DNA of 64,000 nt from Maribacter algarum (ex Zhang et al. 2020) (GTDB lineage: Bacteria; Bacteroidota; Bacteroidia; Flavobacteriales; Flavobacteriaceae), in NCBI RefSeq assembly GCF_005885635.1, contig NZ_VATY01000002.1, forward strand, positions 558,001 through 622,000. The letters run 5' to 3'. Of this stretch, positions 26,930-36,952 are shown piece after piece. Position 1 is the first letter of the stretch; every line of letters begins with the position of its first letter. The translations under genes were made by a program, and so were the position numbers. The notes below the pieces were generated by a model. That model did no database searches. It was given only the letters and a program-made list of their open reading frames with translations, and was not told the origin of the DNA.

Positions 26930-28923
26930 AACAGTTTGTATTAGGTGTTCTTTTAGTATTTAGCGCATTATTTGTTTTTGGACAAACTGATGATGAACCT
27001 GTTCTTTGGTCGCAAGAAATAAATAAAATTTCTGACACAGAGTACGACTTGATTTTTAAAGCTAAAGTTTTTGACGGCTGGCATCTATATTCACAGCATA
27101 CGGCCGAGGGAGGTGCGTTTCCTACAGAATTCAAATTTGTAGGTTTAGAAACTGATTATAAAAGTATCGGTGAAACAAACGAGAGCAAAACATATACTGA
27201 TTATAGTGAAATTTTTGAGGTAGAAGAAACATTTTTTAAAGGTAAAGCCCAATTCACACAGCGAATAAAATTATTGAATTCTGATGTTAGACAAATTGAT
27301 GTTAGTGTATCCTATCAAATATGTAGTGACGAAGTTTGTATTCCGGGTTTTGCAGATTTCAATTTTGTTTTAGATGGGGGAGATGCCGTAATCGAGAATC
27401 AAACCGTTGATGCTCGTAGTCTTGCCATGACCAATGCACTGAAACTGGATTTAAAGAATAAAGAACTTCTAAATAGTGCTGAAGATAGGATTGAAAAGGA
27501 TTCAACTATTTGGGGCATTTTTGGTTTAGGCTTTCTGGGAGGGCTAATAGCCTTATTAACTCCTTGCATGTTTCCGATGATTCCGTTGACGGTCTCCTTT
27601 TTTACGAAGCAATCACAAAACAAATCTAAGGGTATAGCCAATGCCTTTCTTTACGGGTTCTTTATCATCTTGATTTATGTTTTATTAAGTGTTCCCTTTC
27701 ATCTTTTTGATTCCATAGATTCTCAAATCCTAAACACTATATCCACCAATATGTGGCTTAACATAGGATTCTTTATCATCTTTTTATTTTTTGCATTTTC
27801 CTTTTTTGGGTACTATGAGCTTACCCTGCCAAATTCATGGGCGAATAAGATGGATGAGAACTCAACCAAAATTGGTGGTGTTATCGGTATCTTTTTTATG
27901 GCTGTGACACTTGCCATTGTTTCGTTTTCTTGTACGGGACCAATTTTAGGCTTTTTGCTTGGTGGAACTACCCTGGCGGAGGGTGATGTTGCGACCAATC
28001 TAACCGCTGGTATGATGGGATTTGGGGTAGCAATAGCCTTGCCTTTTGCCTTATTTGCCCTGTTTCCTGCTTGGTTAAACTCTTTGCCCAAGTCTGGTGG
28101 ATGGATGACAACGGTTAAAGTTGTTCTTGGTTTTTTAGAATTAGCTTTGGCTTTAAAATTCCTTTCAAATGCTGATTTAGTTGGCCATTGGGGAATTCTC
28201 AAGAGAGAGATTTTCATTGGTATTTGGATAGTTCTTTTTGTTTTATTGGCCCTTTATTTATTTGGTTTATTTAGATTTCCGCATGATGGTCCGAAACAGA
28301 AGCTATCTAATGGTCGAAAAGGGGTGGGGTTTTTAAGTGCTGTTTTTTCTCTGTACCTAATTTTAGGTCTTGCAAAAGTTGTCGATTTAAAACCCTTAAG
28401 TGGCATTTTACCTCCAGAGTTTTACAGTGTTTTTGAAACAGAGAGTGATTGCCCATTAGGCCTTAACTGCTTTAAAGATTTTGATGAAGGTCTAGCTTAT
28501 GCTAAATCTGTGAACAAACCAATTCTTTTAGACTTCACTGGGTGGGCATGTGCAAATTGTAGAAAAATGGAGGAGCAAGTATGGAGCGAAACAGATATAT
28601 ACCCAATTCTTAGGGATGAGTATGTTTTGATTTCATTATACGTTGATGACAACATCAAAAAGCTTCCTGAAGACCAACAGTTCGACTTTCAATATGCATC
28701 CGGTAGGGTAAAAACCATAGAAACAGTAGGGCAGAAGTGGGGTACTTTTCAAACCTTGAACTTCAATGCGGCTTCACAACCCTATTATGTTTTACTTTCT
28801 CCAGACCTAGAAGTGCTGAATAGTGCAGTTCAATATACAGACCGAGATGCATACAAAGCTTGGTTGAATTCAGGATTAGAAAAACACAAGGTTCTCGCCC
28901 AAGAAAAGGCCCCAATTTTTTAA
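26926..28923 (+). CDS. dsbD: Thiol:disulfide interchange protein DsbD
   Basis: 665 residues. A signal peptide, a periplasmic N-terminal domain (about 25-150) with the cysteine pair in YQICSDEVC, an eight-helix membrane domain with the two buried cysteines (LLTPCMFPMIP near 210 and FSCTGPILG), and a C-terminal thioredoxin domain with CANC near residue 542. It carries electrons from cytoplasmic thioredoxin to the periplasm for disulfide repair and cytochrome c maturation. Longer than some family members because all three domains are present. Confidence 0.95.
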   Translation: MKQFVLGVLLVFSALFVFGQTDDEPVLWSQEINKISDTEYDLIFKAKVFDGWHLYSQHTAEGGAFPTEFKFVGLETDYKSIGETNESKTYTDYSEIFEVEETFFKGKAQFTQRIKLLNSDVRQIDVSVSYQICSDEVCIPGFADFNFVLDGGDAVIENQTVDARSLAMTNALKLDLKNKELLNSAEDRIEKDSTIWGIFGLGFLGGLIALLTPCMFPMIPLTVSFFTKQSQNKSKGIANAFLYGFFIILIYVLLSVPFHLFDSIDSQILNTISTNMWLNIGFFIIFLFFAFSFFGYYELTLPNSWANKMDENSTKIGGVIGIFFMAVTLAIVSFSCTGPILGFLLGGTTLAEGDVATNLTAGMMGFGVAIALPFALFALFPAWLNSLPKSGGWMTTVKVVLGFLELALALKFLSNADLVGHWGILKREIFIGIWIVLFVLLALYLFGLFRFPHDGPKQKLSNGRKGVGFLSAVFSLYLILGLAKVVDLKPLSGILPPEFYSVFETESDCPLGLNCFKDFDEGLAYAKSVNKPILLDFTGWACANCRKMEEQVWSETDIYPILRDEYVLISLYVDDNIKKLPEDQQFDFQYASGRVKTIETVGQKWGTFQTLNFNAASQPYYVLLSPDLEVLNSAVQYTDRDAYKAWLNSGLEKHKVLAQEKAPIF

Positions 28924-29004
28924 TAAAGCCTTGTAAAAAGCAGGGCATTCGTTCCTTTTTTATTTGATAGGATTACGCTATCTTTTCGGCTTAAATCGAG
29001 CAGC

Positions 29005-31398
29005 TTGAAAAAATTAAAGAAGTTTGGCCTTGTTCTTTTGGTCATCATCAGTGTCATAGTCGTAGCTGGAGTTATTTTTATGACACACATGAAACCTGAT
29101 TATTCAGGAGAAAAACAACTCTCAAATCTTTCGGAAACTGTAGATGTGTATTACGATTCCTATGGAATTCCACATATTTATGGTCAAACTGAAGAAGACG
29201 CTTTTCGTGCTCTTGGCTATGTGCATGCCCAAGACCGACTTTGGCAAATGGAGCTCTTGCGCAGAATCGGCCGAGGAGGATTATCCGAAGTATTCGGAAA
29301 AGATGTACTAGGTACAGACAAATTCTTTTTATCCCTTGGTATTGATGAGGCATCCAATCAAACGGTGGTTGAGCTCGATTTAAATACCGAATCGGTGAAA
29401 CTTTCGCAGGCTTACTTGGATGGAATTAACCAATTTATAGAAGATGGACCAACGCCAATTGAATTTTATCTCACAGGTATTGATAAATCACCTTTCACCT
29501 TGGTTGACATTCATAATACACTTGGTTATATGTCTTTCAGTTTCGCACAGGCCCATAAAACGGATCCTTTTCTAACGAACCTAAAGAATGCATTAGGCGC
29601 TGAATACTTAACGGATTTAGAGATAGATATTGACCCCTCTTCAACTTTAATTCAAAATCACAACCCCAAAGCTATTGATACGGTGCGAAATACCGTTATA
29701 ACTTCAGTTACCAAAACGTTAGAGTCACTTCATATACCGCTTTTTGAGGGAAGTAATAGTTGGGTTATTGGTCCGGAAAAAACTAAAAGTGGGAAAGTTA
29801 TTTTTGCGAACGATCCACATATTGGTTTTGCTCAGCCATCGGTGTGGTACGAGGCACATGTTAACACTCCGAACTATGAAAAATATGGATATCATTTAGC
29901 TGGAGTACCATTCCCGCTTTTAGCTCATGACCGCAAATTAGCCTACGGTATGACCATGTTTGAAAATGATGATGTTGATTTTTATTTCGAGGAAACAAAC
30001 CTCAATGATAGCACACAATATAAAAATGGGGATGGATGGGCTGCCTATGAGTTTGTAAACAAAAGCATCAAAGTAAAGGATGCTGAGGCTGTTGATTTTA
30101 CCTTTAAAAAGACGAAACGCGGTCCCGTTTTAAATGGAATTGCAAATCAAGTTTCTGGTGATCGGCCTATTTCGATGTGGTGGACCTACACTGATGTGAA
30201 GAATGAAGTAATTAGTTCACTTCATGAAATGTCAAGTGCTACCGATATGGCCGCTGTAGAAAAGGCCCTGCCTAAAATACATGCTCCTGGTTTAAACATT
30301 ATGTATGGAGATGCTAAGGGCAATGTCGCATGGTGGGCGACCGCAAAATTATATGAAATTCCGGATAGTATCCATACGAAATTTGTTCAGGAAAGCCCGG
30401 AAGCTTTTCCAGCTGAACGGAGGTACCTTCCTTTTGCTGAAAACCCCCAGGCGAAAAATCCACCTTGGAATTATGTGTATTCTGCCAATAATCAACCCGA
30501 TTCCATAAATGGTAAATTGTATCCAGGCTACTATCTTCCTGAGAATCGCGCGAAGCGCATAGTTCAACTTTTAGAACCTAAAAATGACTGGGACAGAACC
30601 ACAGTTGGTGAGATGATAACCGATGTAACTTCCGCTGTGGACCCAGGTGTTCTAAGAGATTTAGCGAAAGTTTTGGATGTAAAGAATCTCACCAAAGAAG
30701 ATTTCCAAATCTTAGACCGCTTAAATTCATGGAAGGGAGACCATCCCTTAGAAAGTGTTGAAGCTACCATTTTTCATCGATGGGAATATGAAGTTATACA
30801 AGCTATCTTCATGGATGAACTAAAGGTTGAGCAATTTGAAGAATTCTTATCAACGCATATGAGCAAGCGCGTGATTGCACCCCTCGTCAATAAACCGAAT
30901 TCTGTTTGGTGGGATGACGTTAAAACCAAGGACAAGAAGGAAACTCAGGCAGAAATTGTGCAGGCAGCTTTTCAAGATGCTTTGGTATCCCTCAGAAAAG
31001 ATTTTGGACCTAACGTGAATGATTGGACTTGGGATAAAGTGCATTCTATTGAGCATGGGCATCCAATCGGTCAAGTGGCTGCGCTGCGTTCTTTTTTCAA
31101 TGTTGGCCCTTTTCCTATTCACGGATCGAGAGAGGTGATTAATAATTTAGGTTTCCGATATAATTCTGAGGGCTACTATAAAGTAGGCTCAGGTCCGTCA
31201 ACAAGGCGTGTTATTGATTTTTCTGACATTGAGAATAGCATGAGCATTCTGCCAACAGGGCAATCAGGTAATCCATTTAGTAAACATTATAAAGATCAGG
31301 CTCAAATGTTCTTAAATGGTGAGTTCCGCAAGATGATGCTAAACAAAGATGAGATTATTGATAAGGCAGACTCTAAACTTAGCTTTACGCCGCAGTAA
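29005..31398 (+). CDS. Penicillin acylase (penicillin amidase) family N-terminal nucleophile hydrolase
   Basis: 797 residues from a TTG start. An N-terminal membrane or signal helix is followed by the alpha chain with YGIPHIYGQTEEDAFRALGYVHAQDRLWQME. The autocatalytic cleavage site is EGSNSWVIGP, whose Ser250 becomes the N-terminal nucleophile, and FANDPHIG follows in the beta chain. Family members hydrolyse amides such as penicillin G, acyl-homoserine lactones or N-acyl amino acids; the substrate here is unknown. Confidence 0.93.
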   Translation: MKKLKKFGLVLLVIISVIVVAGVIFMTHMKPDYSGEKQLSNLSETVDVYYDSYGIPHIYGQTEEDAFRALGYVHAQDRLWQMELLRRIGRGGLSEVFGKDVLGTDKFFLSLGIDEASNQTVVELDLNTESVKLSQAYLDGINQFIEDGPTPIEFYLTGIDKSPFTLVDIHNTLGYMSFSFAQAHKTDPFLTNLKNALGAEYLTDLEIDIDPSSTLIQNHNPKAIDTVRNTVITSVTKTLESLHIPLFEGSNSWVIGPEKTKSGKVIFANDPHIGFAQPSVWYEAHVNTPNYEKYGYHLAGVPFPLLAHDRKLAYGMTMFENDDVDFYFEETNLNDSTQYKNGDGWAAYEFVNKSIKVKDAEAVDFTFKKTKRGPVLNGIANQVSGDRPISMWWTYTDVKNEVISSLHEMSSATDMAAVEKALPKIHAPGLNIMYGDAKGNVAWWATAKLYEIPDSIHTKFVQESPEAFPAERRYLPFAENPQAKNPPWNYVYSANNQPDSINGKLYPGYYLPENRAKRIVQLLEPKNDWDRTTVGEMITDVTSAVDPGVLRDLAKVLDVKNLTKEDFQILDRLNSWKGDHPLESVEATIFHRWEYEVIQAIFMDELKVEQFEEFLSTHMSKRVIAPLVNKPNSVWWDDVKTKDKKETQAEIVQAAFQDALVSLRKDFGPNVNDWTWDKVHSIEHGHPIGQVAALRSFFNVGPFPIHGSREVINNLGFRYNSEGYYKVGSGPSTRRVIDFSDIENSMSILPTGQSGNPFSKHYKDQAQMFLNGEFRKMMLNKDEIIDKADSKLSFTPQ

Positions 31399-31615
31399 TC
31401 ATAAGTTGCTAGTTAGCAATATCTTAATCCACAGACCTATTTATTTTCAATTTCTAAATTAAGATTTGAAGCATTGCCGATTTCCCAGAACTCCTATTTT
31501 TCTTACACCTTAACAGATTTATTTCATATATTGAAGTAAAAAATTGATGCTCTAGCCTTTTTGTGTTCTTAACGCATGCAATAAACTTACGAAGTCAATT
31601 AAACCAACCACTAAG

Positions 31616-34390
31616 ATGAGAAATATACTCTTTGTTTTTTTATTGTTGTTCGCCAACTTTTTACTTGCCCAAGAATCCTCTCCGAAAATTTCGCTGTCCT
31701 ACACCGAATCTACAATCAAAGATGTTCTTAAAAATATTGAAGATAGTACTGATTATAAGTTCTATTATGTTGACGAATGGTTAGGTGATCAAAAAGTTTC
31801 AGGTTCTTACCAAGATGCAGATTTGACTGAAGTTCTGGAAGATCTGTTTCAAAGTACAATCCTTAATTTTTATGTTCTTGACAACGAAAAGGTTATTCTT
31901 ACCCAGAACAATATCATTTATGATGAACTTCCAACCGGTTTTTTTATCAAGTCAAACCAAGAACAAATTCAAGTTACAGAAGAGCGAGATGTTGGAGGGT
32001 CTCAAAACCCTGTTTTCGTTGCAGATGAACGGCTTCCTCAACAACGAAATATCCAAACAGTGCGCATTGGAAAGGAGACTTTAGACGGTCAGAAAAGGCG
32101 ATATACACTTTCTGGTTATGTCAGAAATGCTAAAACAGGAAATCCGATTCCCGATTTATCATTGATAATCAGAAATCGAAAAATTGGAACGGTAACTGAT
32201 GAAAATGGATTTTACGAAATTTCTGTCCCTTTGGGTGAAAACCTTTTTGAAACCAAAGCTTTAGGAATAGAATCACAACAGAAACGAGTTCTGATTTATA
32301 ATGACGGACAGTTGGATTTCAACCTAAACGAGAGTATCGAACAATTGGATGAAGTAGTGGTTGAAGCTGATAAAACCAAAAATGTAGAAGAAGAAATAAC
32401 CGGTTCAACAACCATCGAATCTGAAGAGACCAAAGATATTCCGATGGTACTTGGAGAACGGAATATATTATCAGTAGCGACACAACTTCCAGGTATTACG
32501 AATGCCGGGGAAGGTGCTTCAGGTATTAATGTTCGTGGTGGTAAGACGGATCAAAACCTTTTCTTGCTGGATGAAGGTGTTGTATATAATCCGACGCACT
32601 TTTTTGGCATATTCCAAGCCTTGAATCCCTTTGCGACCAAAGGCGTCGATATTTATAAGGGTAACGTTCCTGCCGAATATGGCGGTCGACTTTCTTCGGT
32701 TTTTGATATTACTACCATAGATGGCAACACGGAGAAATTTTCCGGGGAAGCCTCTATTGGCCCGGTAACTGGGAATTTAATGTTGGAAATTCCCATTGTA
32801 AAGGACAAGTCGTCTTTAGTAGTAGGCGGCAGGGGAGCTTATTCTGATTGGATTCTGAGATCGCTGGATGAAGAGTCGCTTAGTAATAGTTCGGCATCAT
32901 TTTACGATGTTGTGGCGAATTATACGCATAAAATCAATGAGAACAATCAAATAAAAGCTACCGGATACTACAGCGATGACTCCTTTAGTATTACTTCAGA
33001 TTCGCTTTTCGGCTACAACAATCGCATGCTTTCCGTGAACTGGAATCATAAATTCAATGAAAAGAATAGTGGTGCATTGGCAGTTTCCAATAGCAAATAT
33101 GCTTTTGATATCGGTTTTGACGGGCAGGCGAACAATGACTTTCTATTAGGCTATAGTGTAGAAGAGACCGAAGCGAAACTAAAGTTCAAATATGTTATGA
33201 ATGACACCCATACATTCGATTACGGGGTGGCGGCAAAGTTGTACAATGTAAACCCCGGTTTTATACGTCCGACGGGTAGCGAATCAATAATAAGTCCGTT
33301 TGAAGTCCCTGAAGATAGGGCGCTGGAGGGCGCTATTTATCTTAGTGATAATATCACTTTGGGTGACAAAGTGGGACTAAGTGCAGGTATCAGATATTCC
33401 TATTACACGGCCTTAGGCCCCTCAACACAACGTATTTATGCGGATGGTCAACCCAGAAATCAAGCCACCTTAATAGGTAGTTCCGAGTTTGATGACAATG
33501 AAACCGTAGAAACCTATGGAGGGCCAGAGTTTCGAGTTTCAGGAAGATATTCATTTACACCTGATTTTTCAATTAAGGCAGGTTTCAATAGTATGTACCA
33601 ATATATTCATACGCTTTCGAATACTACTACGGTATCGCCCATTGATACCTGGAAACTCTCCGATTCCAACATAAGACCACAACGTTCCAACCAATTCAGT
33701 TTAGGCCTATTTAAGAATTTTAAGGATGATTTATACGAGTTAAGTATAGAGGGATATTATAAAACAGCTGAAGACGTACTGGACTTTAAAACCGGAGCTC
33801 AATTATTGTTGAACGAGAATATAGAACAAGAAGTATTGCAAGGCGAAGGGCAAGCCTATGGAGTAGAATTCTTACTGCGTAAAAACTCTGGCAAACTTAA
33901 TGGTTGGCTAGGATACACCTATTCCCGTTCGTTAATAAAATTTGCAAGTGACTTTGCTGAAGAAAGGATTAACGGTGGCGAATTCTTCCCTTCCAACTAT
34001 GATAAACCGCATGATGTAAGTTTAGTAGCGAATTATAAGTTCACTACACGCTATAGCGCTTCTTTGAATTTTTCATATCAAACAGGGCGACCAGTTACCT
34101 ATCCCATTGGGCAGTACAATTTCAATAATTCAGAATATGTATTCTACAGTAACCGAAATGAATTTCGGATTCCGGATTATTATCGGCTTGATATCGGTAT
34201 AAACATTGAAGGAAACCATCGAATCAAGAAGTTTGCCCATAGTTTCTGGAATATATCTGTTTATAATGTTTTAGGAAGGGCAAATCCGTATTCGGTTTTC
34301 TTTGTTTCAGAGGGTGGAGAGGTTAAGGCATTTAAGAGTTCGATTTTCGCTATTCCAATACCTTCAATTACCTATAACTTTAAATTCTAA
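31616..34390 (+). CDS. TonB-dependent receptor with STN and carboxypeptidase-like regulatory domains
   Basis: 924 residues. Signal peptide (about 1-19), an STN (secretin and TonB N-terminus) domain at about 22-100 (ISLSYTESTIKDVLKNIEDS), a carboxypeptidase-D regulatory-like fold at about 160-245, a plug at about 255-370 (IPMVLGERNILSVATQLPG and INVRGGKTDQNLFLLDEG) and a beta-barrel to the C-terminal Phe. It imports a substrate across the outer membrane using TonB. It heads an operon of seven DUF4249 lipoproteins; its stop TAA shares its last A with the next ATG. No FecR or sigma factor gene is adjacent. Confidence 0.95.
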   Translation: MRNILFVFLLLFANFLLAQESSPKISLSYTESTIKDVLKNIEDSTDYKFYYVDEWLGDQKVSGSYQDADLTEVLEDLFQSTILNFYVLDNEKVILTQNNIIYDELPTGFFIKSNQEQIQVTEERDVGGSQNPVFVADERLPQQRNIQTVRIGKETLDGQKRRYTLSGYVRNAKTGNPIPDLSLIIRNRKIGTVTDENGFYEISVPLGENLFETKALGIESQQKRVLIYNDGQLDFNLNESIEQLDEVVVEADKTKNVEEEITGSTTIESEETKDIPMVLGERNILSVATQLPGITNAGEGASGINVRGGKTDQNLFLLDEGVVYNPTHFFGIFQALNPFATKGVDIYKGNVPAEYGGRLSSVFDITTIDGNTEKFSGEASIGPVTGNLMLEIPIVKDKSSLVVGGRGAYSDWILRSLDEESLSNSSASFYDVVANYTHKINENNQIKATGYYSDDSFSITSDSLFGYNNRMLSVNWNHKFNEKNSGALAVSNSKYAFDIGFDGQANNDFLLGYSVEETEAKLKFKYVMNDTHTFDYGVAAKLYNVNPGFIRPTGSESIISPFEVPEDRALEGAIYLSDNITLGDKVGLSAGIRYSYYTALGPSTQRIYADGQPRNQATLIGSSEFDDNETVETYGGPEFRVSGRYSFTPDFSIKAGFNSMYQYIHTLSNTTTVSPIDTWKLSDSNIRPQRSNQFSLGLFKNFKDDLYELSIEGYYKTAEDVLDFKTGAQLLLNENIEQEVLQGEGQAYGVEFLLRKNSGKLNGWLGYTYSRSLIKFASDFAEERINGGEFFPSNYDKPHDVSLVANYKFTTRYSASLNFSYQTGRPVTYPIGQYNFNNSEYVFYSNRNEFRIPDYYRLDIGINIEGNHRIKKFAHSFWNISVYNVLGRANPYSVFFVSEGGEVKAFKSSIFAIPIPSITYNFKF

Positions 34391-35667
34391 TGCGCAACGG
34401 GCCTTACATATTAGTTTTTCTATGCCCGATATTTATCGGAACCATGAGTTGTGTTGAACCTTTTGAGGCTGAAACTCAAGTTTTCGAAAATGCCTTGGTA
34501 ATAGATGCGAGATTGACTGATGAGTTCAAAAGACATCGGATTGAATTGTCGAGGGCGAGACCCTTTGAGCAGGAGACAAGTATGGCGGAATTGAAAGCTA
34601 CCGTTATGGTCATTGAGGATGCCAAGAACTTTTACGACTTTCATGAAGTTGAACAAGGCCAATATCTATCTGTTAAGGAGTTCAGCGCTAAGCAAAATAG
34701 TAGTTATGAATTGAGAATTACCACCTCAGACGGTAAATCGTATAATTCCGAAGCAGTTACAACCCCAGAAAAAATAGCAATTGAAGACTTATATGTTGAA
34801 ATCGAAACCAATAATTCGGGGGAAGAAGGGGTAAGTGTTTTTTTAGATAGCCGCAGTGTTACAAATAGTGCTTCATATTTTAGATACGAGTATGAAGAAA
34901 CGTATAAAGTTATTGCACCATATTGGAATCCATTCGATTTTGATGTTATTGACGATAAAGGTGTTGGAGAAGATGGCGATCCCTTTGAGGTAGGTTTAAA
35001 ACCTAAGGAAAGGGAAGAGCGAGTCTGTTACAATACCACCTTTTCTACAGCTATTAATCAAACAGCCACTGATGGACTTGAAGAAAATAAACTAAAGAGG
35101 CATTCTATCAGGTTTATAAGCAAGAATAATTATATAATTTCACATCGGTACAGTATCCTGGTTCAACAACATGTACAAAACCTGGATGCCTTTTCGTATT
35201 ACCAAAGCTTAAATGCTTTTTCATCCTCAGAAAGTGTGTTTTTTGAAAATCAACCTGGTTTCTTGCTTGGGAACATTTCCTCAGAAACGAATCCTGATGA
35301 AAAGATTCTAGGATTCTTCGAGGTCACTGCAGTAACCTCGAAACGTATTTATTTTAATTATCAAGACCTTTTCCCGTTGGAACCCTTACCACCTTATTAT
35401 ATTAATTGTGAGCCAATTCAAGAACCATTATTGTGGCTTCCGACGGCTGACACCCATTCATTTGATGGGACTGGTAGATCACCTTTGATAGAGGCGATAC
35501 AGGCCGGATTGATTAAGTATTATGCGACGAATCCTGATTATGTAGAAACATTTAGTATCGACGAACTTAATGAGAATACGCGTGGACCTTATTTTGCAAA
35601 GGCCACGGCATGTGGTGACTGTAATGTATTGGGCAGTAATATAAAACCTGATTTTTGGATAGAATGA
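34390..35667 (+). CDS. DUF4249 lipoprotein, array member 1
   Basis: 425 residues with a signal peptide and a probable lipid-anchored Cys in TMSC. Family features: an N-terminal Ig-like region (about 25-120), SYFRYEYEETYKVIAP near 163-178, SHRYSILVQQ near 252, KRIYFNYQDLFPLEPLPPYY near 318-337, and the closing CGDCNVLGSNIKPDFWIE. Its RARPFEQ segment groups it with members 2 and 4. DUF4249 proteins have no known function but typically sit beside TonB receptors, as here. Confidence 0.9.
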   Translation: MRNGPYILVFLCPIFIGTMSCVEPFEAETQVFENALVIDARLTDEFKRHRIELSRARPFEQETSMAELKATVMVIEDAKNFYDFHEVEQGQYLSVKEFSAKQNSSYELRITTSDGKSYNSEAVTTPEKIAIEDLYVEIETNNSGEEGVSVFLDSRSVTNSASYFRYEYEETYKVIAPYWNPFDFDVIDDKGVGEDGDPFEVGLKPKEREERVCYNTTFSTAINQTATDGLEENKLKRHSIRFISKNNYIISHRYSILVQQHVQNLDAFSYYQSLNAFSSSESVFFENQPGFLLGNISSETNPDEKILGFFEVTAVTSKRIYFNYQDLFPLEPLPPYYINCEPIQEPLLWLPTADTHSFDGTGRSPLIEAIQAGLIKYYATNPDYVETFSIDELNENTRGPYFAKATACGDCNVLGSNIKPDFWIE

Positions 35668-35674
35668 TTAATCT

Positions 35675-36952
35675 ATGAAGCTTATATTTTGTATCATATC
35701 TTTTTTTTCCTTTTTGCAAGGTTGTATCGAACCTTTTGAGGCTGAGACCCAAGATTTCGAAAACGTCCTAGTGGTTGATGCGCGTTTAACCAATGAAGAA
35801 AAGCGGCATGAAATAGTATTATCAAGGTCCTATCGATTAGAGGAGGGAGTGACTGTACCCGAAAGTAACGCCAGCGTTCAGATTATGGACGAGACGGGCA
35901 ATACATACAGGTATATAGAAGAGACGCCGGGGTTATACAAATCTGTTTCAGCATTCGCCGCCCAGCCAAACGTTGGTTATGAACTCCTAATCACCTCTAA
36001 GGATGGCAAATCATACAAATCTGAAACAGCAGTCCGGCCCACAAAAATTGAAATCAAAGAGGTTAAGGCTGAAATAGAATTTGATGATTTAGGTAAAGAG
36101 GGCTTGCAGATTACATTGGTAAATGAAAATCCAAATGCTGAGGCTAAGTTCTTTCGTTATGAATTTGAAGAAACTTACAAAATTATAGCGCCATACTATA
36201 ATCCGTTCGAGTTTGAAGTTGCGGACAGTCTTTATTTTGCCCAAGGAGATTTTGATAGTTACGAGATTAATATTATTGCGCGAACCGAGGAAGCGCGAAC
36301 ATGTTATACAACTAATGCTAGTACCGACATTAACTTAAGTGATAGCGAAAGAAATATGGATGGTCAGTCTGGTAAAACTATTGTTCGATTCTTAAGAAGT
36401 GATGATTTCGCAATTTCTCATAGATACAGCATACTTGTCAAGCAATTTGCAATTACGTCTGACACTCATGGTTATTACAGTAGTCTGGAAAGTTTTTCTA
36501 GTTCACAAAATGTATTTTCCAACGTACAAACCGGCTTTCTAAGTGGAAATATCGCCGCTCTAGACAGCGATGAATTAGTTTTAGGCTATTTCGAGGTAGC
36601 TTCCTTAAGTACAGAACGTTATTTTCTAAATTTTACTGATTTTTTCCCTGAAAAGACTTTACCACCGTTTCCAATTAATTGTGAAACAACCCAAGCCCCG
36701 CCATTGGTTTCTTTTAATCCCCATCTTGACGGTGGATTTGTAGTAGATGAAGTGGGACCCGAGTCACCCTTGTTAACTGGAATTTTGTCGGGTACAATAG
36801 CATACCATGCGATTAATGAAGAATATGAAGAACAGCCAGAGAACTTGGTACAACCTATAGCTGGTGAAGCACCATATTTGGTTAAATCCACTGAATGCAT
36901 TGATTGTAGGGCTTTAGGCAGTAATATTAAACCTGAATTTTGGATAGAATGA
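35675..36952 (+). CDS. DUF4249 lipoprotein, array member 2
   Basis: 425 residues, lipobox LQGC. FFRYEFEETYKIIAP, SHRYSILVKQ and FLNFTDFFPEKTLPPF are the family blocks; the tail reads CIDCRALGSNIKPEFWIE, so the usual CGDC is CIDC. It begins 7 nt after member 1 and its stop overlaps the next ATG by 4 nt. Sequence closest to members 1 and 4 (CIEPFEAETQ opening). Confidence 0.9.
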   Translation: MKLIFCIISFFSFLQGCIEPFEAETQDFENVLVVDARLTNEEKRHEIVLSRSYRLEEGVTVPESNASVQIMDETGNTYRYIEETPGLYKSVSAFAAQPNVGYELLITSKDGKSYKSETAVRPTKIEIKEVKAEIEFDDLGKEGLQITLVNENPNAEAKFFRYEFEETYKIIAPYYNPFEFEVADSLYFAQGDFDSYEINIIARTEEARTCYTTNASTDINLSDSERNMDGQSGKTIVRFLRSDDFAISHRYSILVKQFAITSDTHGYYSSLESFSSSQNVFSNVQTGFLSGNIAALDSDELVLGYFEVASLSTERYFLNFTDFFPEKTLPPFPINCETTQAPPLVSFNPHLDGGFVVDEVGPESPLLTGILSGTIAYHAINEEYEEQPENLVQPIAGEAPYLVKSTECIDCRALGSNIKPEFWIE

